The position numbers and the translations under genes are program-made. From the NCBI GenBank assembly GCA_905193155.1, contig CAJJNQ010000069.1:1-7102 (forward strand): a stretch of DNA of 7,102 bases, given 5' to 3'. Of this stretch, positions 1 through 5,442 are shown in pieces. Each line of letters opens with the position of its first letter. Within the stretch, counting starts at the first letter, position 1. Source of the DNA: an uncultured Christensenella sp. (GTDB taxonomy: Bacteria > Bacillota > Clostridia > Christensenellales > UBA1750). A model generated the notes under the pieces. It worked only from the letters and a program-made list of their open reading frames with translations. It was not told the DNA's origin and made no database searches.

Positions 1-172
1 CAGCCCCGCCCGGCGCCGCCTCCGCAATGTAGTCCGCCAACCCCGCCGCGCTCGCCAGCCGCCCGTGGTCGGTCGTCACGTTCCGCGCCACCCGCGCCGC
101 CGCCGCATTCCCCGCCAGCTCGCCCAGCCTTTCGTCCTCCCCTTCAAAATACGGAATCACATATCTGCCCAT
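1..172 (-). CDS. Hypothetical protein, 5' part only (runs off the left edge)
   Basis: The reading frame starts at ATG (172-170) and stays open for 57 codons to the window edge, so the C-terminus is missing. A strong ribosome binding site, GGAGG at 186-182, lies 9 nt before the ATG and supports both the start and the reality of the gene. The visible N-terminus begins MGRYVIPYFEGEDERLGELA, then becomes Ala/Arg/Gly-rich (residues 21-57). I see no signal peptide, membrane segment or motif I can name. It is the next minus-strand gene after the head genes, so a virion or head-tail role is possible by position only. It is separated from them by about 650 bp of repeats. I do not recognise the family. 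Confidence 0.6.
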   Translation of the reverse strand, partial: MGRYVIPYFEGEDERLGELAGNAAAARVARNVTTDHGRLASAAGLADYIAEAAPGGA

Positions 173-250
173 CTCCCTCGTCCTCCTTCCTTTTCTATCT
201 TTTTCAAACCACACAACTGCCTAAATACCCGCCCGCTGCGCCTCTCCTTC

Positions 251-305
251 GGCTCCCCTGTGCAAGGGGAGCTGTCTGCCGCAGCGTACCTGAGGGGTTG
301 TCCCC
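251..305 (+). repeat. A-type palindromic repeat, copy A1
   Basis: This is a two-hairpin unit. The first hairpin is GCTCCCCT (252-259) paired with AGGGGAGC (265-272). It is followed by CTGTC, a weaker second hairpin around GCCGCAGC, and the tail CTGAGGGGTTGTCCCC. The same order (GGCTCCCC, loop, GGGGAGCTGTC, hairpin, GACTGAGGGGTTG) recurs at 464-515 and, with an insert in the first loop, at 4619-4912. In this copy the second hairpin is imperfect (GTCTGC against GCGTAC). I recognise this as a kind of intergenic repeat common in gut Clostridia genomes; its mode of spread is not established here. Confidence 0.75.
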
Positions 306-463
306 ACCGCAAAGAATCCACACACCCTCTTACCCCTTCGGGGCACGTTCCGGGCGGGGGGAGCTATCGCTCCCCCCTGCACCCCCCTCTCCCACCGCCT
401 TCAGGCTGCGTGCCGGACAGATTCAAAGGCTCTCCCTTCGTGCAGCGCCTGAATATTGCCCTC
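306..463. other. Intergenic stretch between A1 and A2, hairpin-rich, no gene
   Basis: No supported gene lies here; open frames through it are Pro/Arg-rich and lack ribosome binding sites. Two hairpins are visible: CCCC-TTCG-GGGG near 334-343, and GGGGGGAGC-TATC-GCTCCCCCC starting at 356. The 16-base string 352-367 (GGGCGGGGGGAGCTAT) is identical to 6635-6650, the right edge of the repeat element that truncates the XRE gene. This suggests a remnant of the same element family. Confidence 0.6.
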
Positions 464-515
464 GGCTCCCCTGTATAAGGGGAGCTGTCCGGCGTCGAGC
501 CGGACTGAGGGGTTG
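464..515 (+). repeat. A-type palindromic repeat, copy A2
   Basis: This copy has the same order as the one at 251-305. GGCTCCCCT (464-472) pairs with AGGGGAGC (478-485). CTGTC follows, then a perfect second hairpin in which GTCCGGC (487-493) pairs with GCCGGAC (499-505), then TGAGGGGTTG. The second-hairpin sequence differs from that of the copy at 4887-4902 (GTCCGC/GCGGAC), yet both pair perfectly. This means that the pairing, rather than the sequence, is conserved. Confidence 0.78.
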
Positions 516-564
516 CCGCCGGGTAGGGGGCAAGGGGGAGGGCGGGAGCCTTCCCCCAACCCTT

Positions 565-606
565 GGGGTTAGGGGCAAGGGGAAGGGGCCCGCAGGCCCC
601 TTCCCC
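565..606 (+). other. G-quadruplex motif overlapping a perfect 12-bp hairpin
   Basis: On the plus strand, 565-588 holds four runs of exactly four G separated by TTA, CAA and AA, an unusually good intramolecular G-quadruplex motif. Its last two G runs (579-588) also form the left arm of a perfect hairpin: GGGGAAGGGGCC (579-590), loop CGCA, and its exact complement (595-606). The two structures share bases and cannot form together. There is no U-tract, so this is not a standard terminator on either strand. Its effect, if any, is unknown. Confidence 0.6.
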
Positions 607-717
607 AATTTGCACTCGGTATGCGGCCGCATGCAATCCCTGCACAGAACAAGACCGGGTAAGCCTACCCGAAGGGTGTCGGGAAACCCGCAGGTTTCCT
701 GACGTCCTTCCGCAGCG
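607..717. other. Intergenic hairpin string, no gene
   Basis: No supported gene is present. Small palindromes follow one another: ATGCGGCCGCAT (621-632, a perfect 12-base palindrome), GGGTA-AGCC-TACCC (657-670) and GGAAACC-CGCA-GGTTTCC (682-699). The CGCA loop is the same as in the hairpin at 579-606. Read with the features on either side, this makes nearly the whole 187-839 gap self-complementary in short blocks. Confidence 0.5.
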
Positions 718-887
718 GCGGCGTGTACGCCGCGAGGATCGATTTTTCCATAGCCCAATTTATTGGGCGGCGGAAAAATCGTTTCCTTTATCCCTCGGCC
801 TGTGTCCGTCAGGACGCGGGCCGAGGGATGTCCCTCGATTCAAAGCATGTCCCATGCTTTGAATCGAAAGCGGCGAGGATTCGCCGC
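718..887. repeat. C-type cluster of five consecutive strong hairpins
   Basis: There are five hairpins in a row. (1) GCGGCG-TGTA-CGCCGC, 718-733. (2) CGATTTTTCC (740-749) with GGAAAAATCG (772-781), enclosing GCCCAAT/ATTGGGC (753-768). (3) ATCCCTCGGCC (790-800) with GGCCGAGGGAT (819-829), enclosing GTGTCC/GGACGC. (4) CGATTCAAAGCATG (836-849) with CATGCTTTGAATCG (853-866), a perfect 14-bp stem with a 3-base loop. (5) GCGGCG/CGCCGC, 870-887. The two end hairpins share the same GCGGCG arms. The cluster runs into the 3' end of the minus-strand gene at 1223-840. Long stems of different sequence in a fixed order resemble the B elements described elsewhere in this window. Confidence 0.7.
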
Positions 888-1223
888 GTCGCTTATTCCC
901 CTTTCAAACACCGCGTAAAGCCCGCTGGCCGAGGCCGTGTTGCCGCGCATCTCCTGCGCCCGCGCCGCCGCATAGTCCGCCAGCAGCGGGTGCAGCGCCT
1001 CGTCCAGCTTCACCGGCTCGTCCTCTTCGCTGCGCAAAGGGTCCAGACGCCCCACCGCCTCGCGCCCGTGCAGGCGGCACACCGCCCGCGCATATCCCTC
1101 GTTCAGCCAGCGCAGCAGCACCCCCGCGTATTCCGCCACCACGTCGTCCTCCGCCGTGTCGTTGCGCGCATAGCCCATGTCCATCAAAAACAGCTCCGTC
1201 AGCGCCGATACCGTCATCCGCAT
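840..1223 (-). CDS. Small probable phage head-completion/head-tail protein
   Basis: The frame encodes 127 residues, acidic and mostly helical in character, with no membrane segment. It follows the major capsid gene by 57 nt on the same strand, the usual place for a head-tail connector or adaptor; that role is inferred from position, not from a recognised motif. The start is uncertain. ATG at 1223 has the purine run AAAGGGGGA directly against it. ATG at 1217 has the same run at a better distance (about 7 nt) and would give a 125-residue protein. The last 18 or so codons (from about residue 110) lie inside the C-type hairpin cluster, and the stop codon falls within the perfect 14-bp stem. The native C-terminus may therefore have been replaced by repeat sequence. 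Confidence 0.72.
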   Translation of the reverse strand: MRMTVSALTELFLMDMGYARNDTAEDDVVAEYAGVLLRWLNEGYARAVCRLHGREAVGRLDPLRSEEDEPVKLDEALHPLLADYAAARAQEMRGNTASASGLYAVFERGISDAANPRRFRFKAWDML

Positions 1224-1280
1224 TCCCCCTTTCCGCGCTCCCCCCCCACAGGGAGAGCGCGCGCTTCCCTCTTTTTTCTT

Positions 1281-2237
1281 TTACGCCTCGATTGCGTGCT
1301 CCACGCGCACCAGCCAGTTCTGGTTCAGGATCACCGCCGCAAAGCCGTCCACCTTCCAGCCGATCGTCGCCATCTGATCCAGCGGGTCCGCCGTGCCCGC
1401 CGAGCCCAGGGGCTTGACGATGGTGCGCACCGGGCTTGCGCCCACCACGCCCAGATCCACCACGCCGTAGGCGTCCTCGCCGAACACCAGCGCCGCGCCC
1501 ACGTCCGCCTCCGACGCGCCCGCCTTGGCGTAAACCGGCGCTTCGCTGCTCTCGATGAAGATCACGCCGAACAGCTTGCCGATCTCGCCGTTTTCGATCT
1601 GCTCCGCCTGCTGATATTTGCCCTTGTCCTCCCACAGCGCGTCGCCCAGCAGCGAGAACTTCGCGTCCGAGCCGATGATGCACTTGTAGTAGCCCTTGCC
1701 GTTTCGGTTGAACTTGGGCGCGCCCGCCTTTTCCAGCTTGCGCACCGCGCGGCGGATGTCCTCCACGGTCAGCTTGTCCGCCGCCGTCACCGCATCGCGC
1801 GCCGCCTTCTTGCCGCAGTACATCGCGTTCGTGCCGCCGAAGATCACGTCGCGCACAATGTGATCCACGCTCAGCGCGCCCTGACGCGCCATCAGATGCA
1901 CCAGTTGGTTGGTCTGGGTGTTCACGCCCGTCAGGTCGAGCACGTCGGTCGTCGCCACATACCCGCCGTAGGCCTTCACCTCCGCCGTCACCTTGCTCAT
2001 CGACAGCGTCTGCCCGTCCGGCACCACGCCCTCGGTCAGCGCCGTCGTCACTGCGTCAAACGGCTCGTATCTCCAGAACTCCGCCACCCTGCCGCTGCCC
2101 TTGGGCAGGCTTCTGCGCTGACCGCCCTGGTAGTACACCAGGCGCTTTTCCATCTCCATCAGCAGCTTTCCGTCGTAGTAGTTCTGTACCGTCGTGTGCA
2201 GCGCCGCGCTGCTCGCCTTGTTGATCGTGTTCGCCAT
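1281..2237 (-). CDS. Major capsid protein, N4-gp56 family
   Basis: This is the shell-forming protein of the phage head (HK97-type fold in known families). The 318-residue product matches the N4-gp56 family pattern. It has an aromatic segment EFWRYEPFDAVTTALTEG (residues 53-70), then PDGQTLSMSKVTAEVKAYGGYV (73-94), DVLDLTGVN (98-106), a region reading VRDVIFGGTNAMYCG, and a late block with GEIGKLFGVIFIESSEAPVY (217-236). The ribosome binding site decides the start: GAGGAGG (2253-2247) touches the ATG at 2246 with no spacing, but lies 9 nt before the ATG at 2237. The protein should therefore begin MANTINKASS. It follows the probable scaffold gene after about 330 bp of repeats and precedes a small head protein by 57 nt. 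Length and domain content look complete. Confidence 0.92.
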   Translation of the reverse strand: MANTINKASSAALHTTVQNYYDGKLLMEMEKRLVYYQGGQRRSLPKGSGRVAEFWRYEPFDAVTTALTEGVVPDGQTLSMSKVTAEVKAYGGYVATTDVLDLTGVNTQTNQLVHLMARQGALSVDHIVRDVIFGGTNAMYCGKKAARDAVTAADKLTVEDIRRAVRKLEKAGAPKFNRNGKGYYKCIIGSDAKFSLLGDALWEDKGKYQQAEQIENGEIGKLFGVIFIESSEAPVYAKAGASEADVGAALVFGEDAYGVVDLGVVGASPVRTIVKPLGSAGTADPLDQMATIGWKVDGFAAVILNQNWLVRVEHAIEA

Positions 2238-2291
2238 CTTTCCCATCCTCCTCTTTTATCCTTTTATCGTATTTCCTCTGTTCTCCCCCTT

Positions 2292-2556
2292 GGCTCCCCT
2301 GTACCCGCAACGTTCGCGCAGCGAACCTGAAGCATGAGCGCTTAAGATAAGAGAGCACGGTGTGCTCTCTTATCTTAATAAGCCATGCGGAACACCGGAA
2401 CGGCTTGAAAAGCCGTTTCGGTGCGAAGACACCCGCAGGGTGAGCGCAGCGAACCTGAAGGTCGAGCGTTTTGTAGAAAAGGCCATGGTATGGCCTTTTC
2501 TACAAATAAGCCGACCGCAACACCGGAACGTCCCAAAGGGGCGTTTCGGTGCGAAG
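2292..2556 (+). repeat. Two tandem B-type structured elements (B1, B2) with an A-type left end
   Basis: The left end is GGCTCCCCTG (2292-2301). B1 runs 2312-2428: GTTCGC-GCA-GCGAAC; outer stem GCATG (2332-2336) with CATGC (2384-2388); internal loop AGCG/TAAGC; a perfect 17-bp inner stem (2342-2358 with 2362-2378) and loop GGT; then the CACCG...CGGTG hairpin (2393-2423). B2 runs about 2440-2556: outer stem GGTCG (2460-2464) with CGACC (2512-2516); a perfect 17-bp inner stem of unrelated sequence (2470-2486 with 2490-2506), again with loop GGT; then CACCG...CGGTG. The A-type right end is missing, and the array stops about 8 nt from the stop codon of the scaffold gene. The stem sequences change but pairing is kept. 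Confidence 0.85.
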
Positions 2557-2563
2557 GCCCCCG

Positions 2564-3004
2564 TCACTCCATCACATAGCGCCTGCCCGTGGCGCTGACA
2601 TACCTCGAAATCCTCTCGATCTCCTCCGGCGTCAGCTCGCCGCCCGCAAGGCCCGCCAGCCCCAGGTTCGCGTCCTCCTCGCCCTCGCCGCTCTCGCCGC
2701 GGCGCAGGAAGTAACGGCGGTAGATCTCGCCCACCGTGCCGCCCTCCTCCAGCGCGCGCATCGCCTCCGGGTTGCTTTGCAGCGCCTCGATGGTGAAGTT
2801 CTCGTCCCCGATGGCGCGCACCGCCGCCAGCACCTGCTGCGCGCGCTCCATCAGCTGCATCTGCCGCCCGTAGGCCGCGCGCAGCAGCCCCATCGCCTGC
2901 GCCTCGTTCAGCCCGCTCTCCTGCAAAAAACGCTCAAACTCCGTCTCCTGCGCGCCTTCCTCGGCCTCCGCCGGGGACTTACGCATTCTCTCCTGCTCCT
3001 GCAT
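2564..3004 (-). CDS. Probable phage scaffold protein
   Basis: The frame encodes 146 residues, strongly charged (Glu/Arg/Gln-rich) and predicted helical. It sits between portal and major capsid, where tailed phages usually encode the scaffold that directs shell assembly and then leaves. Assignment rests on this position and composition; I recognise no specific family. Visible parts are a charged N-terminus, a Gln/Met-rich helical segment (about residues 37-65) and a basic end (RISRYVSATGRRYVME). Two starts are possible. ATG at 3004 has GGGGAG 7 nt upstream and overlaps portal by 26 nt. ATG at 2986 has AGGAG 7 nt upstream and an 8-base ATGCGTAA overlap with the portal stop. Either overlap suggests translational coupling. 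B-type repeats begin just after the stop. Confidence 0.75.
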   Translation of the reverse strand: MQEQERMRKSPAEAEEGAQETEFERFLQESGLNEAQAMGLLRAAYGRQMQLMERAQQVLAAVRAIGDENFTIEALQSNPEAMRALEEGGTVGEIYRRYFLRRGESGEGEEDANLGLAGLAGGELTPEEIERISRYVSATGRRYVME

Positions 3005-4547
3005 GCTTTCTCTCCCCTTCTCTTTCCTGTCCGTCTCCGTTCTGTCCCGTCTGCCCGCCGCCCGGCTCCGCGTCCTCCAGCGCCTTGAGGATCGCCTCCT
3101 TGTTGCTCAGGTCCATCAGCGCAAAGGCCGCCTTCGCCGGCAGCGCGCCCATCTGCGTCAGCTGCATCAGCAGCTGGTTCTGGTAGACGCTCTCGTATTT
3201 GGGCATCCGCTGTAAGCGCACCTGCAAGTCGAACTCCCAGCCGCCGCGCGCCTCCTCAGGCGTGAGCACCGTGTAGCCCTCCTCCGTGCGGTAGCTGCGG
3301 TCCGCCGACCCGCAGACCGACAGCAGCGATACGATCTGCCGCACCATCGCCAGGAACGCGCGGTTGATGGTCGCCTGGTGCAGGTTCGTGCGCTTGGAGC
3401 CCGCCGCCTGCAGCATCGAAATCGCCGTGCCCGAGGTCGCGTTGGACGGCAGCTCGCCGCGGCTTGCCGCATTCTGCCCGCTCTCGCTCTTGAGCAGGTC
3501 GCATTTCTGCATCAGCATCTGCACCGCATAGGGCGCCATCGGCGCGCATTCCTGCCAGCGCAGCGCGCTCTCGTCGATGCGGTCGGCCAGCACCACCTCC
3601 TGCTCCTCGTCCTTCAGGGCATTGAGGTCCAGCCCCGCCGAGCGGTTCACCATCAGGCGGGGTCTTGCCGACCGCGCCAGGTTCTGCATCACCAGCGTGT
3701 CCAGTTTGTCGATGTACTGCTGCAGCGGCGCAAGGTAGTCAAACGCCCCGAACCCCCACGGCGTGCCGGGGAGCTTGTCGTAGTACCACGCCACAAAGGG
3801 ATATTCCCCGTGCGGATACAGCCCCTGCGGCTTTTCCGCCCGCGAGTCGTAGAGGATCTCCCCGCCCGCGATCTTCATGCAGTGCACCGCGCCGCGCCCC
3901 GCCCTGCGGTCATAGGTCTTGTAGTAGGCGGTCAGCAGCGCGATGCGCCCGTCCTGCCCGCCGCTGATCCCCGGCTCGCCCTCCGGCAGGTTCTCGTCCC
4001 GCGCCTTCATGCGCCCCGCCTGTCTGGGATACCGCGCCTGAAAATACTCCATCGGGTGATAGCTCACCTTAAAGAGCGCGCGCCCCTGCTGCAAGTCCTC
4101 GCTCAGCGGGTCCGCCAGGACCGCCCGCGGGTCGTAGGCGGTCACCTTCGGCTCACCCTGACGCACCTGGATCTCGCAGTACCCCACGCCCAGCCGCGCC
4201 CGGCTCTCGCACAGCCGGATGTAGACCTCCTCAAAGTCCATCCTCTCCAGCACCGCCCGGTGCAGCGCCGTCATCTTCTCCGCGCGCCGCTCGTCCTCGC
4301 GCCGCCTCGCCAGAAATACCGCCTCCGGCATCATCTCCACCGCGTCCGCCAGTTCCTGCCGGTACGTCGCGTAGAGCACCGGCGTGCCCGTCTTCGGCCC
4401 GCCCCCGCCGCTCCGCCCCGCGCGCCCCAGCGCCTGTTCCAAATACAAAGCCTGGTTCCGCGCGTACTTTTCCCACAGCAAACGGCTCCCCTGCCGGAAT
4501 TCCCTGTATAACTCCAGCAGCCTCTCCTTCCTCTCCGCCGCGTTCAT
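2979..4547 (-). CDS. Phage portal protein
   Basis: Portal proteins form the dodecameric ring at one head vertex through which DNA enters and to which the tail attaches. The product is 522 residues. Features typical of portals of the P22/T7-like type are an N-terminal helical region (1-110), a block containing EIQVRQGEPKVTAYDPRAVLADP (125-147), LYPHGEYPFVAWYYDKLPGT (243-262) with the following GFGAFDYLAPLQQYIDKLDTL (265-285), and a C-terminal Gln/Gly-rich tail. The frame is open upstream to 4928, but that part is repeat sequence. The ATG at 4547 has GGAGG (4561-4557) at 9 nt and gives MNAAERKERL, so I take it as the start. The 3' end overlaps the scaffold gene. No terminase gene precedes it, which is unusual for a phage head operon, and I see no convincing promoter directly upstream. 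Confidence 0.88.
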   Translation of the reverse strand: MNAAERKERLLELYREFRQGSRLLWEKYARNQALYLEQALGRAGRSGGGGPKTGTPVLYATYRQELADAVEMMPEAVFLARRREDERRAEKMTALHRAVLERMDFEEVYIRLCESRARLGVGYCEIQVRQGEPKVTAYDPRAVLADPLSEDLQQGRALFKVSYHPMEYFQARYPRQAGRMKARDENLPEGEPGISGGQDGRIALLTAYYKTYDRRAGRGAVHCMKIAGGEILYDSRAEKPQGLYPHGEYPFVAWYYDKLPGTPWGFGAFDYLAPLQQYIDKLDTLVMQNLARSARPRLMVNRSAGLDLNALKDEEQEVVLADRIDESALRWQECAPMAPYAVQMLMQKCDLLKSESGQNAASRGELPSNATSGTAISMLQAAGSKRTNLHQATINRAFLAMVRQIVSLLSVCGSADRSYRTEEGYTVLTPEEARGGWEFDLQVRLQRMPKYESVYQNQLLMQLTQMGALPAKAAFALMDLSNKEAILKALEDAEPGGGQTGQNGDGQEREGERKHAGAGENA

Positions 4548-4618
4548 CCTCGCTATCCTCCCCCTTTTTTCATTCTCATCCTCACAGCTCCCAGACTGAC
4601 AGGTTGTCCCCTCCTTCG

Positions 4619-4912
4619 GCTCCCCCCCTTCGCAGGCCGCAAAGCGGCTGAAGGTCGAGCGTTTTGGAGAAAAGAGTACGGTGTACTCTTTTCGGAAAAT
4701 AAGCCGACCGCAACACCGGCGCAGCTCGAAGAGCTGAGTCGGTGCGAAGTTACCCGTAGGGTTCGCGCAGCGAACCTGAAGCATGTGCGTTTTCTTGGAA
4801 ACAGCGCTGTGCGCTGCTTCCAAGAAATAAGCCATGCGCAACACCGGAACGTCCCAAAGGGGCGTTTCGGTGCGAAGGGGGGAGCTGTCCGCCGCAGCGG
4901 ACTGAGGGGTTG
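4619..4912 (+). repeat. Composite repeat: two B-type elements (B3, B4) inside an A-type repeat
   Basis: The left end, GGCTC then a C run and TTCGCA (from 4618), is the inverse of the right end TGCGAA, a G run and GAGCT (4871-4886), apart from one base in run length. The A-type tail follows: perfect hairpin GTCCGC-CGCA-GCGGAC (4887-4902) and TGAGGGGTTG. Between the ends lie two B units. B3 (4636-4749) has first hairpin GCCGC-AAA-GCGGC, outer stem GGTCG/CGACC (4653-4657, 4705-4709), and an inner stem of 17-base arms (14 of 17 paired) with loop GGT. B4 (4760-4877) has GGTTCGC-GCA-GCGAACC, outer stem GCATG/CATGC (4781-4785, 4833-4837), and inner arms 4791-4807 and 4811-4827 (16 of 17 paired) with loop TGT. 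A decayed A-type tail also precedes it (about 4584-4610). Confidence 0.85.
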
Positions 4913-4998
4913 TCCCTTCCTCCTTCACCGCCCCTCTATCCTACCCCATCCCCCGCCGTATACCGCTTTCAACTCCCCCGCACCCCGTTTCGCCGCCC
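4913..4998. other. Pyrimidine-rich spacer before the portal gap, no clear signal
   Basis: No gene is supported here. Read leftward (minus strand) it contains TTGAAA and TATAC-like strings, but not at promoter spacing, so I call no promoter. Any leftward transcription of the portal gene would have to start in this spacer or in the repeats, or come through the terminator to its right. Confidence 0.4.
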
Positions 4999-5047
4999 AA
5001 AAACGCAAAAAAGACGCCCCGGCAGTTCAAAACTGCCGGAGCGTCTT
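4999..5047 (-). terminator. Strong intrinsic terminator downstream of the small regulator gene
   Basis: On the minus strand the stem is AAGACGC then CCGGCAGTT, paired with AACTGCCGG then GCGTCTT. In plus coordinates 5041-5047 pairs with 5011-5017 and 5031-5039 with 5019-5027, with one opposed mismatch and a 3-base loop. It is followed by six T (5012-5007), GCG and five more T (5003-4999). It begins about 20 nt after the stop codon at 5067, so it should end transcripts of the LexA-like/regulator pair before the portal region. The long A run on the plus side of the stem means it could terminate plus-strand transcription only weakly. Confidence 0.92.
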
Positions 5048-5066
5048 CCGCTCCGATGAATCCCCT

Positions 5067-5387
5067 TTATGCACAAAGAAACCCGTCCCGCTCGGTAATC
5101 AGTCCGAGCGCCGCCGCCTCCAACGCCGCGTGCCAGAGGAAATAATCGCGCCAGTTAAAGAGCGTCGACCGCTCGATATATAAATTATACTGAATCTCAT
5201 CGCAGGAAAGATTCTGCACGAAGTACTGCTCAAAAAACGCGCGCATCTCCTCCCGCGGCACGTTCTGCGACGTGCGCTCGATGCAGGTCAGCCAGCGCGG
5301 GTCGGCGGGGAATTTTCCGCTGCGAATCTCCTTCGTTCTCAGCAGCATATAAAGAATCCGGTTGTGCAGACTGCGCGGCAGCCGCAT
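5067..5387 (-). CDS. Small putative phage transcriptional regulator (helix-turn-helix-like)
   Basis: The product is 106 residues. The start is set by AAAGGAGG, whose last base lies 8 nt before the ATG at 5387 (MRLPRSLHNR). The frame also opens at 5432, but that start has no such site. Residues 58-95 (QNLSCDEIQYNLYIERSTLFNWRDYF and on) look like a helix-turn-helix in which a short helix, a turn and a recognition helix with STLFNWR are followed by an Ala-rich helix. This resembles the C-terminal part of small phage late regulators of the ArpU/RinA kind, but similarity is by eye and weak. It follows the LexA-like gene by 55 nt and lies directly before a strong terminator and the head genes, a place suited to a late-gene activator or antiterminator. 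It is shorter than most ArpU-type proteins. Confidence 0.6.
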   Translation of the reverse strand: MRLPRSLHNRILYMLLRTKEIRSGKFPADPRWLTCIERTSQNVPREEMRAFFEQYFVQNLSCDEIQYNLYIERSTLFNWRDYFLWHAALEAAALGLITERDGFLCA

Positions 5388-5442
5388 GCGCGTCGCCTCC
5401 TTTTGTCGTCTTGCCGTCGTGTAAAAAAGCATCCGCCCCGCC

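Noticed and set aside
621..632. Perfect palindrome ATGCGGCCGCAT as an operator
   Set aside because: It is 12 bp, lies far from any promoter, and sits in a region where nearly everything is palindromic.
1224..1280. Possible terminator after the capsid gene (GGGA/GCGC hairpin)
   Set aside because: The stem is short and is not followed by a T-run on the minus strand, so I do not call it.
723..2330. Long plus-strand open frame of 535 codons
   Set aside because: It lies antisense to the clear capsid gene and is Arg/His/Leu/Val-rich, as expected for the complement of GC-rich coding DNA. It has no ribosome binding site or recognisable domain.
2312..2556. CRISPR array
   Set aside because: Tandem units with conserved flanks and changing centres suggest it at first, but the changing parts are self-complementary stems, there are only two units, and no cas genes are present.
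3378..4511. Plus-strand open frame of 377 codons
   Set aside because: It is antisense to the portal gene, with the same Arg/Leu/His-rich composition and no supporting start signal.
4548..4928. A 127-codon N-terminal extension of the portal frame
   Set aside because: The extension is a translation of the A and B repeats. The ATG at 4547 has an excellent GGAGG site at 9 nt.
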